Under the pieces are notes generated by a model, which had not been told where the DNA came from, made no database searches, and worked only from the letters and a program-made list of their open reading frames with translations. The position numbers and the translations under genes are program-made. Shown here piece after piece: positions 10,153-18,180 of a stretch of 64,000 nt of DNA. The stretch comes from Planktothrix agardhii NIES-204 (GTDB lineage Bacteria > Cyanobacteriota > Cyanobacteriia > Cyanobacteriales > Microcoleaceae): positions 3,397,001 to 3,461,000 of the forward strand of contig AP017991.1 in assembly GCA_003609755.1 (NCBI GenBank), read 5' to 3'. Numbering within the stretch: position 1 is the first letter of the stretch; each line of letters starts with the position of its first letter.

Positions 10153-10437
10153 CTATTTTTTGTCTGATTCGGGAAAATGCAGAATCGGAAGGCGATCGCC
10201 TCGGAAAATTTCTTCGCTGTTGGTGCTAAGGTTCAACATAAAATCATGGAGTGCTTTGGTTCCCAGTGCAGCGATTAATAGGGGTGGAGTAGCCAAACTG
10301 ACCAACCACTCTTGGGGAAAAGCAATGGGGTCGGGACTTTTTACTGGATGATTATTGGTGGGGGTGGGTTGCATAGATGATTTGTGCTCAAGCGCAACAA
10401 CGGGGAGTTGATCTAAATTTTGGGCTAATCGTGCCAA
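10153..10437 (-). CDS. Small conserved-looking hypothetical protein
   Basis: The 94-aa frame lies just upstream of ppc on the same strand. Its second half ([27 protein letters not shown], quoted only in part: [19 protein letters not shown]) has a hydrophobic stretch followed by [15 protein letters not shown], a pattern I associate with a small cyanobacterial protein of unknown role. An antisense frame at 10061-10351 looks like noise by comparison. No function is assigned; whether it is translated is uncertain. Confidence 0.45.
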   Translation of the reverse strand: MARLAQNLDQLPVVALEHKSSMQPTPTNNHPVKSPDPIAFPQEWLVSLATPPLLIAALGTKALHDFMLNLSTNSEEIFRGDRLPILHFPESDKK

Positions 10438-10557
10438 AATTGTAGTCGAATTCTAACATGGGTGTTGTTGTATTTTTGAACCCATCTCAGGCATTAACCC
10501 TTGAGATTAGAAATGAAATTCACAAATCGGGCCGTTTGGTAGGGGTAGGGAGTTGAA

Positions 10558-13500
10558 TTGAAGGCCAATAAAACAGTTTTAACCGGAGAGGGTTTAGCTT
10601 TAACCCAATGGGCAGAAAAAGCCGTTGGACTTGCGGATGTGCAGGTTCAAATTCGTTTGCGTGGCAATCATTTGCACGTTCTGTGTGAAGCACTGATCAG
10701 TCCCGATGAAAAAATCGCTACATCTAATTTTTCCGGGGCCTTAACCCAAACGAATCTAACGGCTTTACTACCGCCCAATCAACCAATCTACAAGATTTTT
10801 TTATCGGGTCGAAGTTTGGGGGCGGCACGACCGGATTGGACAGTTAAGCTCGAATACACGGAATTACAATTTCAGACATCTACAGGGCCTTCTAAGGCTG
10901 TTGAAAGCCCCCTAACATCAGAAAATATTCAACCTATTCCTGAGCCTAGACAGAATCCCTTAACAAAAATTACCAGCCTATTTAGACGCTCTCAGCCCCA
11001 GGAACTTGCTCCGGCCCACCGTATACAGCCAGGGGGGGTTGAGGAGACGATTCAACCCGAACCAGAACCATTTTCCTCCCTCGCCGATGAAGGTTTGGCT
11101 TTCACTTCCATGCCTTTGGAATTTAATACCGAAGCACCCGCAGCAGTGCCAGCGTCCTCCCTCCCTAATACACAATCATCAACAACCCTCAACCCTCAAC
11201 CATTAACAACTAATAACGAACCATTAATACAACCATCAATAACTGACCCTCAACCGTCAACGGTTACAGCCATTGAGGTGTCAACGGAAAGTTTAGCCCG
11301 ACAGGGTTATCCCGATGCGATCGCCAGCTACCTGAGCGAAATTTTAGGAGGATTAGGCGTTGGGGTAAAAGTGACGATTCGGGAAAAATCCCAAAAAGGC
11401 ACAAAAACCGAAGCCCCACCGGAAACCAATCCATCCGGTCGGCGGCTGTGGGTATTGTGTGAATCGGCCTATAGTCCCGATCCCTCCCTATTAGCTCAAC
11501 CCATTGCTCAACGGTTGCGACAGTTGCAGCTTGAGGGGTTTCGGGATGCTTGTATTTTGTTGCAAGTCCAGGGGGAATCTACCCCCGACTGGATGTTACG
11601 GATTGATTTAACTTCACCGGATCAGATTCTCAAACAGTGGGGGCGCTGGGGGGATGAACAGGCGATCGCCCGCTTAATCAATGACAAATTGAGTCAATTA
11701 CAGGTAGAAGTCCGAACTACCTTAAAAGAATCCACCCTACATCTGTTCTGTACAGACGTGCCAATAGCCTTCGGCATGGCTTCGCCCGGGCGCGTCTCTA
11801 CTCAAACGAACGGCGCAACCAAAAGCCGCAAGCGTCAGGTTCCTGATAAACAGGCGGTGATGGATATTGTTATCCCCCTATTGGATATCCTGGCTCCTCA
11901 AGGAATTTGTGCCGTCACGGTCTATGGTTTAGAAACCACCGCCACCCAAGCTAAACCGGGTGCTCCGATTTGGGTAGATTGGTTAAATTTACCCGCGGCC
12001 CAACATTCTGACCTCCAGCCCACGGCTCTAACCTTAGCGGAACAGGGCAATCTTTCCGCCTTGCGCTTTGTTCTGACTCGTTTAGTTAATCCCGATTTAG
12101 AGCTAAAACTAGCCACGGGGGGGATTCGGGTACTGTTATTACAAAAAGCCGAATTACTGCACGTCATGACCGAGGGAGCCACTTGTCCGTCCCAATCTCA
12201 GGTGGCTCCGGTGATTGCTCAATTTTTACGCAACCATCGGATTAGTGGTATTTCCGGGGTGAGAATTTATGGCCGTCGTTCAGGACAGAAACTTCCTCTC
12301 TGGCGTTACGGGATTTATCTAAAAACCAGTCAACCTGATACTGTCCCCTCCGTCTTACCCGATTTTGTTACTCCCCCAGAGGAGGGCGAAACCCTGGGAG
12401 AAAAGTCATCTTTACCCGATGGTTTAGTCCTGCGTCCTGACTTAAATCTGGATCATCTTGAAGCCGATGTTTCCAAACCCTCAAATCTGCTCTATCCCAA
12501 TTGGCGAGAGGTTTTAGATCGGGGGGCTGAAGTTCTCGCCCAAGGATTGGTAACTACCCGGTTATTTGCCCCACGGACGGCGATGATGGTTTCCATACCT
12601 AGCAAAACCCACCGTTATCAAAAAATTGCTTTAGCTTTAGTTTGGGCAACCTTGGGAGGATTATTTGTTGTACAGGTGGATAAAATTCTAGGGGAATTGT
12701 TAGTAGAAATTCCTCTGAGTCGGGTTGGGGAAATGGTAATCACTACTGATAATTCTAGTAATTTAGAGGAAAAAAACTCGGAAATTATCGTGGCATCAGA
12801 TATTACGGAAAGTCAGAAAAATTCCAAAGAAAATGATATCTTTAATGGCAGTAATTTTATTTCTTCCACGGTCAAAAACCAAAAATGCAATTTATCTGAT
12901 ACAAAATTAGGGTTAGAAGCCTGTAAGTTAGCTCAATTTCTTTATCCAACTTTTAAAAGCCCCCAATTAGATGAACAGTTGGCTCGATATCAACATTTTA
13001 TTTTGACGGAAAAACGCCCCCCGGATATTATGATTATTGGGAGTTCTAGGGCTTTACGGGGGATTGATCCTGGGGTTTTAGAAACGGAATTAAAAGCCCG
13101 GGGTTATGGGAAATTAAAAGTTTATAATTTTGGGGTGAATGGAGCAACTGTACAAATTGTTGATTTAATTATTCGTCAAATTTTACCCCCGGAACAATTA
13201 CCCAAGTTAATTATTCTAGCTGATGGGGTACGCGCCCTGAATAGTGGTCGAGTTGATCGTACTTATGAAACTATTTCTGCCTCGGAAGGTTATCAACAAA
13301 TTTCCCAGGGAACATTTCAAATTCAGCCCCAAATTGAGCAGAAGCAGCCTTCTATTATAGGTTGGCAATCTAGTTGGGGAAATTTAGCTAAAAAGTTTCA
13401 TCAAGGACAATTGAATTTTGAGGGGTTTCAAACGGAATTAAATCAACAGTTTGTACGCTATTCACAAGTATATGAAAAACGCGATCGCCTGCAATTTCTA

Positions 13501-14028
13501 TTACAGTCTATAGTCAGGGGAGAAGGGTTTAAAAACCAGATTGAATCCCCCGTTGACGAAGGTGAACCTTTTAATGACCAATCACTGAAAGCATCTGAGT
13601 TTTTACCCAGTGGATTTTTACCTTTATCGACTCAATTTAGCCCTGAAATTTATTATCAAAATCATTCTCAAGTTTCTGGTTATTATGATGGGGATTATAA
13701 AGGGTTTGAATTAGAGGGAAAACAAACCACTGCTTTAAAAAATTTAATTGAATATGTAGACTCTAAAAATATAAATTTGGTGTTTGTCAATATGCCTCTT
13801 ACTGAGGATTATCTAGATCAAGTGCGGATGGCTTATGAAGAAAAGTTTAGGGATTTTATGCAATCAATCAGTCAGGAAACGGGAATTACTTTTATTGATT
13901 TATCCGGCGAATTGTTACATAATTATAATTATTTTTCCGATCCAAGTCACTTAAATCAATATGGTGCGGTGGCTGTTTCTCAAAAGTTAGTTGAACTGGA
14001 TCAAATTCCTTGGCCAAGAAGGAAGTAG
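10558..14028 (+). CDS. DUF1574 family large protein with one membrane span and a C-terminal SGNH-like domain
   Basis: The 1156-aa frame starts with TTG. The N-terminal two thirds contain three or four copies of a cyanobacterial domain (LHVLCEALISPDE, LWVLCESAYSPDP, LLHVMTEGATCPSQ), separated by a proline/threonine-rich linker at about residues 115-245. One membrane helix lies near residues 686-712. The C-terminal part resembles an SGNH/AlgX-like esterase fold: IMIIGSSRALRGID near residue 824 and FSDPSHLNQYG near residue 1125. The domain could act on cell-surface polymers outside the membrane; that is inference. A repeat-derived insert is in frame at residues 401-415. It runs alone on the plus strand, upstream of the IS element. 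Confidence 0.75.
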   Translation: MKANKTVLTGEGLALTQWAEKAVGLADVQVQIRLRGNHLHVLCEALISPDEKIATSNFSGALTQTNLTALLPPNQPIYKIFLSGRSLGAARPDWTVKLEYTELQFQTSTGPSKAVESPLTSENIQPIPEPRQNPLTKITSLFRRSQPQELAPAHRIQPGGVEETIQPEPEPFSSLADEGLAFTSMPLEFNTEAPAAVPASSLPNTQSSTTLNPQPLTTNNEPLIQPSITDPQPSTVTAIEVSTESLARQGYPDAIASYLSEILGGLGVGVKVTIREKSQKGTKTEAPPETNPSGRRLWVLCESAYSPDPSLLAQPIAQRLRQLQLEGFRDACILLQVQGESTPDWMLRIDLTSPDQILKQWGRWGDEQAIARLINDKLSQLQVEVRTTLKESTLHLFCTDVPIAFGMASPGRVSTQTNGATKSRKRQVPDKQAVMDIVIPLLDILAPQGICAVTVYGLETTATQAKPGAPIWVDWLNLPAAQHSDLQPTALTLAEQGNLSALRFVLTRLVNPDLELKLATGGIRVLLLQKAELLHVMTEGATCPSQSQVAPVIAQFLRNHRISGISGVRIYGRRSGQKLPLWRYGIYLKTSQPDTVPSVLPDFVTPPEEGETLGEKSSLPDGLVLRPDLNLDHLEADVSKPSNLLYPNWREVLDRGAEVLAQGLVTTRLFAPRTAMMVSIPSKTHRYQKIALALVWATLGGLFVVQVDKILGELLVEIPLSRVGEMVITTDNSSNLEEKNSEIIVASDITESQKNSKENDIFNGSNFISSTVKNQKCNLSDTKLGLEACKLAQFLYPTFKSPQLDEQLARYQHFILTEKRPPDIMIIGSSRALRGIDPGVLETELKARGYGKLKVYNFGVNGATVQIVDLIIRQILPPEQLPKLIILADGVRALNSGRVDRTYETISASEGYQQISQGTFQIQPQIEQKQPSIIGWQSSWGNLAKKFHQGQLNFEGFQTELNQQFVRYSQVYEKRDRLQFLLQSIVRGEGFKNQIESPVDEGEPFNDQSLKASEFLPSGFLPLSTQFSPEIYYQNHSQVSGYYDGDYKGFELEGKQTTALKNLIEYVDSKNINLVFVNMPLTEDYLDQVRMAYEEKFRDFMQSISQETGITFIDLSGELLHNYNYFSDPSHLNQYGAVAVSQKLVELDQIPWPRRK
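11764..11800. repeat. In-frame dispersed repeat inside DUF1574 gene
   Basis: The segment contains GCCTTCGGCATGGCTTCG followed by CGCGTCTCTAC. Both halves look like dispersed repeat sequence: the second matches the GTCTCTAC palindrome family of this window. It reads as PIAFGMASPGRVST and interrupts a conserved domain without a stop. Confidence 0.55.
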
Positions 14029-14065
14029 ACAAGCAAAGAGAGTTGGGAGACCCAACCCCTACGAT

Positions 14066-14096
14066 AAAATGTTACAACCTATTTAGGATTGCTATA
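14066..14096. repeat. 31-base repeat, copy 1 (inverted partner at 16538)
   Basis: The sequence beginning AAAATGTTACAACCTATTT is repeated in reverse orientation at 16538-16568 with one mismatch. The two copies bracket the IS200/IS605 element and the nfeD-like gene. Confidence 0.7.
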
Positions 14097-14144
14097 GGAG
14101 TATTTCAATGGTTATCGAAAAAATGGGTTTAAAACCCCGTCGTT

Positions 14145-14546
14145 CTACGACGGCTTTTCTTGATTTTTGATGTAAGATTTTAAAACCTCCAGTGGCGCAC
14201 CACCTACCGAAGACACAAAATAACTAGGCGACCATAAAGATTGTTTCCCATAGGGTTTAGGGAATCCTGCTTGCCCATATCTACGACTAGAAACTCCTTT
14301 TAAAGCATTTACTATGACAGAAATAGAGAGTTTAGGAATATATTTGATTAAAACATGGATATGGTCTGATTCACCATTAAATTCCAGTATTTGAAAATCC
14401 ATTTTTTGGGCCACTTCTTGAAAAGACTTCTCAATTAATTTCAAGCTCTCCAGTGTCAAGATTTTACGTCGGTACTTAGTTACACAGATCAAGTGAATCT
14501 TTAGATCCGAAACACTGTGACGCTCTTTTCGTAAAAGAGTTGACAT
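14145..14546 (-). CDS. tnpA: IS200/IS605 TnpA, Y1 HUH single-strand transposase
   Basis: The 133-aa protein has the whole Y1-transposase pattern: an N-terminal sheet (HLICVTKYRRKIL), the metal-binding HUH motif in SDHIHVLI, and the C-terminal helix with the nucleophile Tyr in VLKSYIKNQ. Its length is normal and no key residue is missing, so it may be active in cutting and joining the IS ends as single strands. The stop codon lies within the left-end hairpin, so gene and transposon end overlap. Confidence 0.92.
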   Translation of the reverse strand: MSTLLRKERHSVSDLKIHLICVTKYRRKILTLESLKLIEKSFQEVAQKMDFQILEFNGESDHIHVLIKYIPKLSISVIVNALKGVSSRRYGQAGFPKPYGKQSLWSPSYFVSSVGGAPLEVLKSYIKNQEKPS

Positions 14547-14595
14547 CTACCATACTCCTAGCTATAGTTAATACAGACCAATCTAATTTTACCGC

Positions 14596-15768
14596 ATGAA
14601 GTTAAGGTATCGCTACCGAATCTATCCAACAGACCAACAAAAGGGGCTAGTATCCCGATTGTTTGGTTGTTGTCGGGTGGTTTTTAACGATGCCTTAGCC
14701 TATTGTCAAGAGCAATATCGTGCTGGCAATAAAAAACCTTCCAGTAATAAACTTTCCAAAAGACTTACGGAACTCAAGAAAACCCAGGAAAAAGAATGGT
14801 TAACAGAAGTGTCTGCTATCCCCTTACAACAAAGTTTAAGGGATTTAGAGCAGGCTTATTCAAACTTTTTTAAATCCTGTAAAGGGCAAAGAAAAGGTAA
14901 GAAAGTTAAGCCACCTAAATTTAAGAAGCGTAAGTCTAAACAGTCTGCTAAGTTCACCGACAATGGTTTTAAACTCTATCCCAATTCTGATTACATTTAC
15001 TTAGCCAAAATTGGTGATATTAAAGTAATCTGGAGTAGAGAATTACCGGCAATTCCTTCTAGTGTTACCCTGATTAAAGATAGTGCTAATCGATACTTTG
15101 TTAGTTTTGTAGTTGAATTTAATCCTCAACAATTACCCAACAATGGAAAAAGTGTTGGAATTGACTTAGGGATAACTGATTTTGCTACATTAAGTAATGG
15201 TGAAAAAGTTAAATCTCCTAAACCTTTAAAGAAACAGTTAAAGCATTTACGGAGATTGCAGCAAAATTTGTCAAGAAAACAGAAAGGGAGTAAAAGAAGG
15301 GAAGTTGCTAGAAAGAAACTAGCTAGACTTCATGCTAAGATTTCCGATACCCGAAACGATTTTCTTCATAAACTGTCAACTAAGATTATTCGTGAAAACC
15401 AAACAATAGTCTTGGAAGATTTGAATGTTTCAGGGATGGTTAAGAACAGAAAATTATCTCGCGCTATTTCTGATTTAGGTTGGCGTAGTTTTAGAACTAT
15501 GTTGGAAGCTAAATCGGTAATGTACGGGCGTGATTTTCGAGTAATTGATAGATGGACTCCAACTTCTCAAACTTGCTCTTGTTGTGGTTTTAAAGGTGGC
15601 AAAAAAGAGCTAAATGTTAGAGAGTGGATTTGTTTGAATTGCGGCACTTTTCATGATCGAGATATTAACGCCGCAGTAAATATTTTAGTCGCCGGAGGGC
15701 TTTCGGAGACTCTAAACGGACGTGGAGAGAAGGTCAGACTTTCTGCAAAGAGAGCATCGTCTCGATGA
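14596..15768 (+). CDS. tnpB: IS605 TnpB, RuvC-like RNA-guided nuclease
   Basis: The 390-aa protein is a complete TnpB: N-terminal helical and beta region (YRIYPTDQQKGLVSRLFGCC), RuvC I with the catalytic Asp in GIDLGITDFATL, RuvC II with Glu in ILEDLNVSG (read IVLEDLNVSGM), a four-Cys zinc ribbon (CSCCGF and CLNCGT), and RuvC III Asp in HDRDINAAVNIL. TnpB proteins use an RNA made from the element's right end to cut DNA and help retain the element. The guide RNA would be encoded from the tnpB 3' end to about 15876. The gene diverges from tnpA with 49 bases between the starts. Confidence 0.93.
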   Translation: MKLRYRYRIYPTDQQKGLVSRLFGCCRVVFNDALAYCQEQYRAGNKKPSSNKLSKRLTELKKTQEKEWLTEVSAIPLQQSLRDLEQAYSNFFKSCKGQRKGKKVKPPKFKKRKSKQSAKFTDNGFKLYPNSDYIYLAKIGDIKVIWSRELPAIPSSVTLIKDSANRYFVSFVVEFNPQQLPNNGKSVGIDLGITDFATLSNGEKVKSPKPLKKQLKHLRRLQQNLSRKQKGSKRREVARKKLARLHAKISDTRNDFLHKLSTKIIRENQTIVLEDLNVSGMVKNRKLSRAISDLGWRSFRTMLEAKSVMYGRDFRVIDRWTPTSQTCSCCGFKGGKKELNVREWICLNCGTFHDRDINAAVNILVAGGLSETLNGRGEKVRLSAKRASSR

Positions 15769-15897
15769 AGCGTCAACCCGTCCAGCATTTCAACAATTGT
15801 CTCCTGAGTTTGTCGAAGGGTTGATTTGTTGAAATAGATGGAATCCCCGCCCGTTTTACGGCGGGGTGGATGTCAATCCCTACTTAAGAACCCCATT

Positions 15898-16497
15898 ATG
15901 CTGACGCTGTATCTATTCTGTCTTGCTATTGGTGGGGGTTTTGTGATTCTATCAACCTTTGCTGGATTTGATGGGATTGATTTTGACACTCATTTTGAGA
16001 TGGATGTGGAACTTTCTGAACCTAAAAATGATCCAGAAACTCTCACATCCAGAAGCCATCGAAAATCCCCTAAACCATCGTTTCACTTACCCTTTTTAAC
16101 CTTACGATTTTGGACGTTTGGGAGTTGTTTTTTTGGCTTAACTGGATTTATTTTAACAAAACTTAATCCTCTGTTGCCTCCTATCCTGATTTTTGCGATT
16201 TCCTTGGGAATTGGAGTTAGCTTTGGAACCACAATTGTAGGAATTTTAGGCCGACTTCGCCGACAACAAGCCAATAGTTTAATTTTATCTGAAGATATGA
16301 TTGGATTATCGGGAACCGTTGAAATTCCCTTTGATCAAAATTGCAAAGGCAAAGTCAGATTATATCTGAAGGAATCTATGGTAGATGTTGTCGCCATTAC
16401 CGAAGATACCCATAGCTTTGAAAAAGGGGATAAAGTTTTTGTCGTTGGTAGAAGTCATAATAAAGTCTTAGTAATTTCGGAGGAAAACTTGAATTAA
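15898..16497 (+). CDS. NfeD-like membrane protein with C-terminal OB fold
   Basis: I place the start at the ATG at 15898 (MLTLYLFCLAIGGGF), not at the upstream in-frame ATG at 15838, because the first 20 codons of that frame run through the right end of the IS element. The 199-aa product has an N-terminal membrane helix, two further helices (FWTFGSCFFGLTGFIL and ILIFAISLGIGVSFG) and a C-terminal beta domain (GLSGTVEIPF ... GDKVFVVGRSHNKVLVIS) like the NfeD OB fold. NfeD proteins pair with flotillin/SPFH scaffold proteins, and two flotillin-like genes follow at once. The IS insertion has probably replaced its native upstream region. Confidence 0.75.
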   Translation: MLTLYLFCLAIGGGFVILSTFAGFDGIDFDTHFEMDVELSEPKNDPETLTSRSHRKSPKPSFHLPFLTLRFWTFGSCFFGLTGFILTKLNPLLPPILIFAISLGIGVSFGTTIVGILGRLRRQQANSLILSEDMIGLSGTVEIPFDQNCKGKVRLYLKESMVDVVAITEDTHSFEKGDKVFVVGRSHNKVLVISEENLN

Positions 16498-16537
16498 GGA
16501 TTAAGATTGAGGAGAATCCCAAAAAAATCACCGATAA

Positions 16538-16568
16538 TATAGCAATCATAAATAGGTTGTAACATTTT
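16538..16568. repeat. 31-base repeat, copy 2 (inverted relative to 14066)
   Basis: This is the reverse complement of 14066-14096 apart from one base. It lies between the nfeD-like gene and the first flotillin gene. Confidence 0.7.
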
Positions 16569-16656
16569 AAGACTGACATGAAACAGTCAGAAGTATTACC
16601 CCAGATCCGGCGTTCCCTCCCCCCCAAGCCCCCCGTGCACGGTGGGTTTGGGGGGT

Positions 16657-16694
16657 TGTTCCGGTGTTCCGGTGTTCCGGTGTTCCGGTGTTCC
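16657..16694. repeat. Octamer tandem repeat (TGTTCCGG, four copies plus a partial)
   Basis: Four exact TGTTCCGG units and a fifth partial unit lie 27 bases upstream of the first flotillin gene. Copy number may vary between strains. Confidence 0.85.
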
Positions 16695-16720
16695 CTCTTA
16701 ACTGATTAATTGGAGTAAAA

Positions 16721-18052
16721 ATGACCCAAGATTATATCCCGAAAATCAACAATTTACCGATGATTACGGAAGTTGCCCAAGTTCCTAATGCTGATCTTCC
16801 TCCTGATAATAGTTCTGGCAGTATTGGAACGGCTTTACCCGTCGCCCTTTCTATTTTTGGTATTATTATTTTTCTGTGGTTTCTTAATACCTTTCTGCAA
16901 ATTTGTAAACCCAATGAAATTTTGATTTTATCCGGTCGGAAACGTCGGAATCAAGACGGCCAGGAACTGGGTTATCGGGTAATTTTTGGCGGTCGGACAA
17001 TGTGTATTCCGATTTTAGAAACCGTTAAAACCATGGATTTACGGACAATGCCCGTGCGAGTGGAAGTTAAAAATGCCTATTCTAAAGGGGGAACTCCGTT
17101 AAATATTCAGGCGATCGCTAATGTTAAAATATCTAATGATCGGAAGATTGTAGGAAATGCAATTGAACGATTTTTAGAGCGAGATCGTTCAGAAATTTCT
17201 CGGGTTGCTAAAGAAACCTTAGAAGGAAATTTACGCGGTGTTGTGGGAACTTTAACCCCAGAACAATTAAACGAAGACCGTCTACAATTTGCCGAAAGTA
17301 TTGCCGAAGATGTCTCCCGTGATTTATCAAAATTAGGTCTACAATTAGATACCTTAAAAATTCAAAGTGTTTCCGATGATGTTGATTATCTTAACTCCAT
17401 TGGTCGCCGTCAAATTGCCTTAATTGTTCGAGATGCGGAAATCGCAGAATCTAATGCCATGGCGGAAGCTGAACAAACTGAAGCCGACTGTCGCCGACAA
17501 GCGGAAGTGGCAAAAACCCAAGCCCAAACTATTGTTTTACAGAAGGGAAATGAACTTAGAAAAATCAAAGCTGAATTAGAACAACAAGCTCGTTCTGAGG
17601 AAGAAAGAACCACCGCAGCAGGGGAAGAAGCCCGGGCAAAAGCGGAACAATTATTACAAACTGTCAGGGCAGAATTAGAGCGGTTACGGTTAGAATCCGA
17701 TGAGGTTTTACCTGCGGATGCTCAACGTCAAGCCCAGGAATTAAGAGCAAGAGGAGAGGCGGCATCTTTAACCGAAAATGCCTTAGCAGCGGCAACGGTA
17801 ACGGATTTATTAAATCAAGTTTGGCAGGAAACGGGATCAGATGCTTCGGAATTATTTAATTTACAACAAATTGAAATGATTCTTCGGGAAGCGGCTAAGG
17901 TTCCTAACCGAGTGAAGTTACAAAATATTAATGTTATTGATAGTGGGGATGGGAAATCTGTTGCGGGTGTGGTTAATATCTATCCTGAAATTTTCCGGCA
18001 GTTTTTGGAAACTGTTGAGCATATTTTGGGGGTTAAATTATCATCAAAATAA
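16721..18052 (+). CDS. Flotillin-like SPFH protein 1
   Basis: The 443-aa protein has a membrane segment at about residues 36-58, an SPFH/band-7 domain (KPNEILILSGRKRR, YSKGGTPLNIQAIANVKI, AKETLEGNLRGVVGTLTPEQ), and a long Ala/Glu-rich flotillin coiled coil (residues 225-345) before a conserved tail (NVIDSGDGKSVAGVVNIYP). Flotillins form large oligomeric scaffolds on the inner membrane that organise fluid or ordered domains. It shares its layout with the gene directly downstream; with the nfeD-like gene upstream the three probably act as one membrane-domain module. It is well above background for the family call. Confidence 0.9.
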   Translation: MTQDYIPKINNLPMITEVAQVPNADLPPDNSSGSIGTALPVALSIFGIIIFLWFLNTFLQICKPNEILILSGRKRRNQDGQELGYRVIFGGRTMCIPILETVKTMDLRTMPVRVEVKNAYSKGGTPLNIQAIANVKISNDRKIVGNAIERFLERDRSEISRVAKETLEGNLRGVVGTLTPEQLNEDRLQFAESIAEDVSRDLSKLGLQLDTLKIQSVSDDVDYLNSIGRRQIALIVRDAEIAESNAMAEAEQTEADCRRQAEVAKTQAQTIVLQKGNELRKIKAELEQQARSEEERTTAAGEEARAKAEQLLQTVRAELERLRLESDEVLPADAQRQAQELRARGEAASLTENALAAATVTDLLNQVWQETGSDASELFNLQQIEMILREAAKVPNRVKLQNINVIDSGDGKSVAGVVNIYPEIFRQFLETVEHILGVKLSSK

Positions 18053-18180
18053 TCAGGTTTTTAAGCCGTTGTTGGGCTTTAGCCCTCTTATCTTAATTTG
18101 GGAAGTTAACGTTGTTGGGCTTTAGCCCTCATGTAAAGATTGCGCTTAAGCGCAACAACATATTTTAGGAGATTTTAAAC
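18053..18180. repeat. CTAAAGCCCAACAAC-type dispersed repeat, several copies
   Basis: Between the two flotillin genes GTTGTTGGGCTTTAGCCCTC occurs twice (about 18068-18087 and 18112-18131), followed by GCGCTTAAGCGCAACAAC. Related copies in the other orientation lie at about 29698-29750 and a short one at 10388-10403. Confidence 0.7.

Larger units (their letters stand above)
14100..15876. mobile_element. IS200/IS605-family insertion sequence with divergent tnpA and tnpB
   Basis: The element carries tnpA on the minus strand and tnpB on the plus strand, diverging from about 14570. The left end has a hairpin at 14137-14153 (CCGTCG-TTCTA-CGACGG) and the right end one at 15845-15866 (CCCCGCC-8 nt-GGCGGGG). 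Subterminal hairpins are what this family uses instead of inverted repeats. TCAA at 15873-15876 fits the usual 3' cleavage site. No target duplication is expected. The exact left border cannot be fixed from the sequence; 14100 is approximate. Confidence 0.75.

Noticed and set aside
10061-10351. 96-aa plus-strand frame between ppc and DUF1574
   Set aside because: It starts inside the ppc 5' region antisense and has no protein-like pattern; the minus-strand 94-aa frame is the better candidate.
15838-15897. Upstream ATG for the nfeD-like gene
   Set aside because: The added 20 codons are encoded by the right-end hairpin of the IS element and give a non-membrane leader (MESPPVLRRGGC).
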